From: Gemmatimonadota bacterium
GTDB taxonomy: Bacteria; Gemmatimonadota; Gemmatimonadetes; Longimicrobiales; Gaopeijiaceae
Assembly: GCA_021295815.1 (NCBI GenBank)
Contig: JAGWBQ010000007.1
Location: 124,001 to 188,000 of the forward strand
Length of the DNA: 64,000 nucleotides
Direction of reading: 5' to 3'
Part shown: positions 59,925-64,000 of the stretch, one piece after another
Numbering within the stretch: position 1 is the stretch's first letter
Layout of the letters: each line of letters opens with the position of its first letter
Program-made: the position numbers and the translations under genes
The notes under the pieces: generated by a model
Told to the model about the DNA's origin: nothing
Databases searched by the model: none
The model's input: the letters and a program-made list of their open reading frames with translations, nothing else

Positions 59925-62900
59925 TCAGCGTCTGAAGACGATCTCCCGCTCGCCCCGCCAGGTCGTCCGCTCCGTGCGACCGTCCGGCCACCTGACCTCG
60001 ACCGCCACCGAGCCGGAACGCAGCCTGTCGACTCCCAGCACCTGCACGGCTCCGTCGCTCGACCAGAAGCCGGATCCGGCCCGGACCTCCCGCACGGGAC
60101 CCTCGCCGTCCCGGTAGCGAAGGCGGACCCGGGCTCCTACGCCCGACGGGTTCCCCGGACGCCCGACGAGCCGGACCCGTATGCCGGGATCGCCGCCTGC
60201 GTTGCGGTAGAGCGCCGGCGGACCGGCGTTGACGCCGAAGGCGAGATCGGTGCGGGCGTCGCCGTCGAAGTCGGCGGCGGCTAGGCCGCGCTGGTCTCCC
60301 GCTATCGACACTCCCGACTCCAGGGTGCTGAGCGCCGCGAAATCGCCCCGACCGTTCCCCAGCAGGATCAGGCCTCGGCCCGAGTCGTGGCGCTCGGCTC
60401 CGGTGCGATCGGGAAAGAAGTTCTGGGCGAGGGCAATGTCCTCTGCGCCGTCGTGGTTGAAGTCCGCTACTGTGACGCCGTGCGCCGGAGCGAGCTGCGC
60501 GGCCTGCGGCAAGGGTGCGGCCTCGAAGCGATCACCCCGATTCAGGAAGACGGTGTGCTCCAAGGTCGTGATCCTCACTACCTGAGCGGTCTGGGCCGAA
60601 GGTCCGAGGACCTCTTCGAGCGACGCGTCGGCGTATGCGGAGAAGGAGGGAACCGTGCGGGAGCGTACATAGGGCAGCGCACGGCGGAGCTCCGGATAGG
60701 AGATTCGCGGTGCGATGTCGCCGATGCGCGGGTCGTGCTGGGCGAGGAGAAGGTCGAGCGAGCCGCCCCGGTCGAAATCCCCCCAGTGCCCGAACACGGG
60801 TGCGGTCGGAGTCGGTCGCAGGCCGGTGTTCGTCCCCCAGGAGGTGAGAACGAGATCCATCAGGCCGTCGCCGTTCACGTCTCCTGCGGCGACTCCGTTC
60901 CACCAACCGAGATGCGAGCCCAGACCGAGTGCCGCGCTTCGGTCCGTGAGCCGGCCCGATTCGTTGATGTAGACCCGAGGCGAGCCCCAGTCCAGCGCGA
61001 GCGCGAGATCCGGGTCGCCGTCGCCGTCCAGGTCGGAGAAGGTGGCTCCCGAAACCAGCCCCGCCTGGTCCACCGGTTTCGACGCCTCGGGATCGTGTTC
61101 GAGCCGACCTTCCCGACGCAGAAATATTCTCGAGCGGGGAGTAAGGGGATACGCGTGCTGGTAGGCTCGTCCCCCGATGAACAGATCCAGGTCGCCGTCG
61201 CCGTCGATGTCGGCCGAAGCCAGCGGTCCCGTGGACGCGCCGTCGGACTCCAGGGCGGGCCGTAGCGAGGGAGGGTCGGCGGCGGTGGCGACCTGCCATA
61301 CCGGTGGCAGCGAACGGGCCGTCTCCGCGTTTCGCGCCTCCCAGTTCGCCACGCCTGCGAGGACCGATCCGTCGGGTTCGGGCACCAACCCGCTCACGTC
61401 CCATTCGAGGACGGAAGAGACGCGCACCTTGGCGGCGACGAAGCCCGAGCGGTTTTCCGCGACCGTCAGCCTGCCTCCGGCTCCGCCTCCCGAGACGAGA
61501 TCCGGGTCGCCGTCGTCATCGATGTCCACCCAAGCGATCCCCGGTCCCAGGCGGTCGAGGCTGCGGGGGAGGAGGGGCTGCGCCTGCGCGTCGTATGGGT
61601 CGTCGCGGTGGAGATGGGTGACCCGGGCGGAGACGTCCGCGAAGAGCGGCGAAGGGGACCCGGAGGCGGGACCCGGGTCGGCGGCGGACTCCTGCCGTGA
61701 AGGGGCGGGCGGGTCGGTCTCCTGCGTTCCCTCCTGGGGCGCCTGCGAGTCTGCCGAAGCCTCCGTGATCTCGTAGAGTCGGCCGGTCCGGGCCGGCGTG
61801 CGACTCTTGCGGCCGTCGGGCCAGCGAACCGCGATGACGAAGGAATCAGCGTCCAGGGTGGCGAAAACGAGCTGGCCGTCCGCGTGAGAGAGGTAAAGCC
61901 CCCCGGCACCCACCTCGGCTTCGAGGCTCGGTCGTCCCTCTCGTCCGTCCCCCGGCCCTCCTATGCCGTTTGCAGTCGGATTCGGAGCGAGATCCACCAC
62001 CTCTCCGTCGGCGTTCCGTCCCTTCTCGATACGCACGCGCGCTCCTACGGCGTCGGTATTGGGCGGCAAGCCGACGAGTCTCACCGCCACCCGGTGGGCC
62101 GAGGCGTCGTTGCGAAGGACGACCGCCACGTCCCCCAGCCGGTTGATCACCAGGTCGAGGTCGCCGTCGCCGTCCAGATCGCCGGTCGCCAGGCCATGTG
62201 AGATGTCGGGTCCAAGATCGAGACCCCAGTCGTCGGCGAGATCGAACTGACCGCGTCCGTGGTTCCGAAATGCGACGTTCGAGACCCTGAGTTCCGGGAA
62301 GGCGTCGATGACTTTGCGCCAGTCCTCGCCGGTGCCGGCCGGCGCGGCCGTCTCACGCATTCGGACTCCGGTGTCGCCGTCGAGCGGATCCCAGCGATGG
62401 CCGTTGACGGCGACGAGATCGAGATCGCCGTCGAGATCGCCGTCGAAGAGTTCGCTGCCCCAGGTCCAGTCGGAGGCGTCCACCTCGGCCCAGCGCGCCG
62501 CCTCGGCGAAACTGCCGTCGGGTCGGCGGAGCTGAAGTGTGTTCCGGTTCACCTGCATGATCGAAAGGGTGTCTCCGGCCGGCGGCCTGCGCTCGATCAG
62601 CATGGGGACCTGCGTCTTCCGGCGGCGCGTCGAGAGCGGTAGCATGTCGGCGACGAAGATATCCGTCAGACCGTCCGCGTCCACGTCACCGAACGCGATC
62701 GACATGGAGGCGTGGCTCGTCTTGGGCAGCGCGGGCGCACCGACCTCGGCGAAGTGTCCCGTGCCGTCGTTCAACCAGAAGCGGTCCGGGCTTTCGAAGT
62801 CGTTGGCGACGTAGAGATCGGGATCGCCGTCGCCGTCCACGTCGTGAAAACGGGCGCTCAGCCCCCAGTCCCTCGGTTCCCGATCGGCATCTCTCCCGAC

Positions 62901-63842
62901 CCCTTCCGACGAACCGGCCTCGGCACCGAGAAGTCCGAACCTCGGCGCCGTCACTCCTGTGCGGTCGAAGTGACCCGTGCCGTCGTTCAGCCAGAGGTCG
63001 TCCTCCTCGCCGAACTCCCACGACATGACCTCGCCGTTGGAGCCGCGGACGATCTCGTAGTGGTCCCGATACCGTTCGGCGACCTCGACCGACCCGTCGG
63101 GCATGTCGATCAGCACCGGATGCTCGCGTCGCACTTCGGGCGGGAAAACGTCCGCCGCCCTCCACAGCTTGTAGTTGGTCGCGTACAGATCGAGGTCGCC
63201 GTCCAGGTCGATGTCCGCGAGCGCGAGCGTGCTTCCGGCGCGGGCGATGTCGAAACCGGCCTCCGCCGAACCGTCGGAGAAGTGACCCGTGCCGTCGTTC
63301 ACCAGAAGACGCACGTGCGAACCCATGGACGAGACGAGCAGGTCCTGATCGCCGTCGCCGTCCACGTCGGCGAACGCCGCTCCGCTCGGGTGAAGCCCGG
63401 GCATCGACGTTCCGGCGGATTCGTCGGCCCGCTCGAAGCGAAGACCCCCGCGATTGAGGTAGAGGGCGTTGGCGCCGCCGGTGTGGGTCAGGAAGATGTC
63501 CGTTAAGCCGTCACCGTCCACGTCGCCCAGCGCCGTTCCCGCCCCGTTGGCGAGGTGCTGATTCGCCACCAGCAGGTCCGGCTCCGGGTCGTTTCGGAAG
63601 TCGAGTCCGCTCGCCCGCGCCGTCAGCGCCGTGAAGCCTTCACCTTGTGCGCGGTCCACCTCGAGCACACGCCAGCGGACGCCGTCCTCCTCTACCCAGA
63701 CGACTTCCGGCGGGCCACCGCAGCCTGCCGCCAGAAGCCAGGCCGCAACGAGGGCGGTTCGTTTTACGGCACCGCCGGGGACCGCCTCTTTGTCGCCTTG
63801 GCGGGACGTGCTGCTCGGTGTCGGGGTGAGGATCGGACCCAT
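59925..63842 (-). CDS. Giant CRTAC1-type lipoprotein with two UnbV domains
   Basis: A 1305-residue exported protein with a lipobox (LLAAGC). It looks like two CRTAC1 proteins in series: FG-GAP repeats (DVDGDGLTDIFL, DVDGDGDQDLLV, DIDLDGDLDLYA, DLDGDGDLDLVI) to about residue 590 followed by an ASPIC/UnbV domain (AVGARVRIE, RWPDGRKSRT), then a Pro/Ser-rich linker and a second run of repeats (DIDDDGDPDLVS, DIDGDGDLDLFI, DLDGDGDPDLAL, DVNGDGLMDLVL) ending with another UnbV domain (GVGARVRLRYRDGEG, RWPDGRTERTTW). The ATG is preceded by AAGG. It is convergent with the TPR-UnbV gene, with six bases between stops. Role unknown. Confidence 0.85.
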   Translation of the reverse strand: MGPILTPTPSSTSRQGDKEAVPGGAVKRTALVAAWLLAAGCGGPPEVVWVEEDGVRWRVLEVDRAQGEGFTALTARASGLDFRNDPEPDLLVANQHLANGAGTALGDVDGDGLTDIFLTHTGGANALYLNRGGLRFERADESAGTSMPGLHPSGAAFADVDGDGDQDLLVSSMGSHVRLLVNDGTGHFSDGSAEAGFDIARAGSTLALADIDLDGDLDLYATNYKLWRAADVFPPEVRREHPVLIDMPDGSVEVAERYRDHYEIVRGSNGEVMSWEFGEEDDLWLNDGTGHFDRTGVTAPRFGLLGAEAGSSEGVGRDADREPRDWGLSARFHDVDGDGDPDLYVANDFESPDRFWLNDGTGHFAEVGAPALPKTSHASMSIAFGDVDADGLTDIFVADMLPLSTRRRKTQVPMLIERRPPAGDTLSIMQVNRNTLQLRRPDGSFAEAARWAEVDASDWTWGSELFDGDLDGDLDLVAVNGHRWDPLDGDTGVRMRETAAPAGTGEDWRKVIDAFPELRVSNVAFRNHGRGQFDLADDWGLDLGPDISHGLATGDLDGDGDLDLVINRLGDVAVVLRNDASAHRVAVRLVGLPPNTDAVGARVRIEKGRNADGEVVDLAPNPTANGIGGPGDGREGRPSLEAEVGAGGLYLSHADGQLVFATLDADSFVIAVRWPDGRKSRTPARTGRLYEITEASADSQAPQEGTQETDPPAPSRQESAADPGPASGSPSPLFADVSARVTHLHRDDPYDAQAQPLLPRSLDRLGPGIAWVDIDDDGDPDLVSGGGAGGRLTVAENRSGFVAAKVRVSSVLEWDVSGLVPEPDGSVLAGVANWEARNAETARSLPPVWQVATAADPPSLRPALESDGASTGPLASADIDGDGDLDLFIGGRAYQHAYPLTPRSRIFLRREGRLEHDPEASKPVDQAGLVSGATFSDLDGDGDPDLALALDWGSPRVYINESGRLTDRSAALGLGSHLGWWNGVAAGDVNGDGLMDLVLTSWGTNTGLRPTPTAPVFGHWGDFDRGGSLDLLLAQHDPRIGDIAPRISYPELRRALPYVRSRTVPSFSAYADASLEEVLGPSAQTAQVVRITTLEHTVFLNRGDRFEAAPLPQAAQLAPAHGVTVADFNHDGAEDIALAQNFFPDRTGAERHDSGRGLILLGNGRGDFAALSTLESGVSIAGDQRGLAAADFDGDARTDLAFGVNAGPPALYRNAGGDPGIRVRLVGRPGNPSGVGARVRLRYRDGEGPVREVRAGSGFWSSDGAVQVLGVDRLRSGSVAVEVRWPDGRTERTTWRGEREIVFRR

Positions 63843-63930
63843 TTCAACCTTGTGGGCGTAGTTACTGGGGCTTGCAGCGTCAATTGTACCCCGATCCCAT
63901 CGCCCGTGCCCATCTAGCCTTCAGGGAGCC

Positions 63931-64000
63931 ATGCGCCGTTCACCCCTCTTTATCGGAACGGTTTTCGCACTCGCTTCGTCAAGCGTGGCGTGCGAGTCCG
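63931..64000 (+). CDS. Start of a putative lipoprotein gene (cut by window edge)
   Basis: Twenty-three codons from an ATG with AGGGAG just upstream: two arginines, a hydrophobic run and SSVAC, a lipoprotein signal with lipobox Cys. Nothing can be said of the mature protein. It is divergent from the double-UnbV gene, sharing an 88-base spacer in which TACAAT on the minus strand is a possible -10 element. Confidence 0.6.
   Translation, partial: MRRSPLFIGTVFALASSSVACES

Noticed and set aside
60200-63500. Many short near-identical segments in the double-UnbV gene could suggest a repeat array or CRISPR.
   Set aside because: They are codons for the recurring DxDGDGxxDL calcium loops of FG-GAP repeats, irregularly spaced and in frame.

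Overview
The window is high-GC (roughly two-thirds G+C) bacterial chromosome, tightly packed, with many genes overlapping by 1-10 bases (ATGA, GTGA, TGATG). The gene content points to a diderm, heterotrophic, aerobic bacterium of the Gemmatimonadota type: a SprA-like type 9 secretion translocon, Oar/SusC-like TonB receptors with carboxypeptidase-regulatory N-domains, a DUF5916 beta-barrel protein, three FG-GAP + ASPIC/UnbV (CRTAC1-type) proteins, LptF/LptG permeases and a complete F-type ATP synthase. The phylum is inferred from this combination; no rRNA or other marker settles it. No tRNA, rRNA, CRISPR array, insertion sequence or phage was seen.

Layout. 1-9.4 kb (minus strand): two oxidoreductases with export-type N-termini (a truncated Tat-type aldo/keto reductase and an SDR), a stand-alone homocysteine S-methyltransferase overlapping a full-length metH, and a DUF5916 protein. 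metH has a structured leader with a candidate promoter and an arm complementary to its own ribosome-binding site. 9.7-13.4 kb: a dapF homologue with both catalytic cysteines changed to serine, and an lptF-lptG pair. 13.4-22.5 kb (plus): sprA, whose start codon overlaps the divergent lptF start, then comEA-like, pilT and pilC genes. 22.6-29.2 kb: a TonB receptor, a TauE/SafE permease, then (minus) MoxR ATPase, CorC/HlyC protein and gamma-carbonic anhydrase.

29.5-37.2 kb: a complete ATP synthase operon in the order atpZ-I-B-E-F-H-A-G-D-C behind a good sigma70-type promoter, overlapped at its end by a PHP phosphoesterase gene. Then come a HEAT-repeat/cyclophilin-like lipoprotein and a small lipoprotein. 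40.6-44.0 kb (minus): a large Oar-like TonB receptor.

44.1-56.3 kb: an apparent operon of a five-TM, five-haem cytochrome c/TPR protein, a CRTAC1 protein, hutH and hutU, joined by 4-base overlaps up to hutH. hutF lies on the opposite strand; hutI has its own promoter and is followed by an orphan beta-class DNA methyltransferase with a 1-base overlap. HutH-HutU-HutI-HutF would take histidine to N-formylglutamate; hutG is not in the window. 56.3-64.0 kb: two very large convergent FG-GAP/UnbV lipoproteins and the start of another lipoprotein gene. The most unusual items are the metH leader, the Ser/Ser DapF, the cytochrome-CRTAC1-hut operon, the imperfect 52-bp direct repeat flanking hutI plus the methyltransferase, and the cluster of UnbV proteins.
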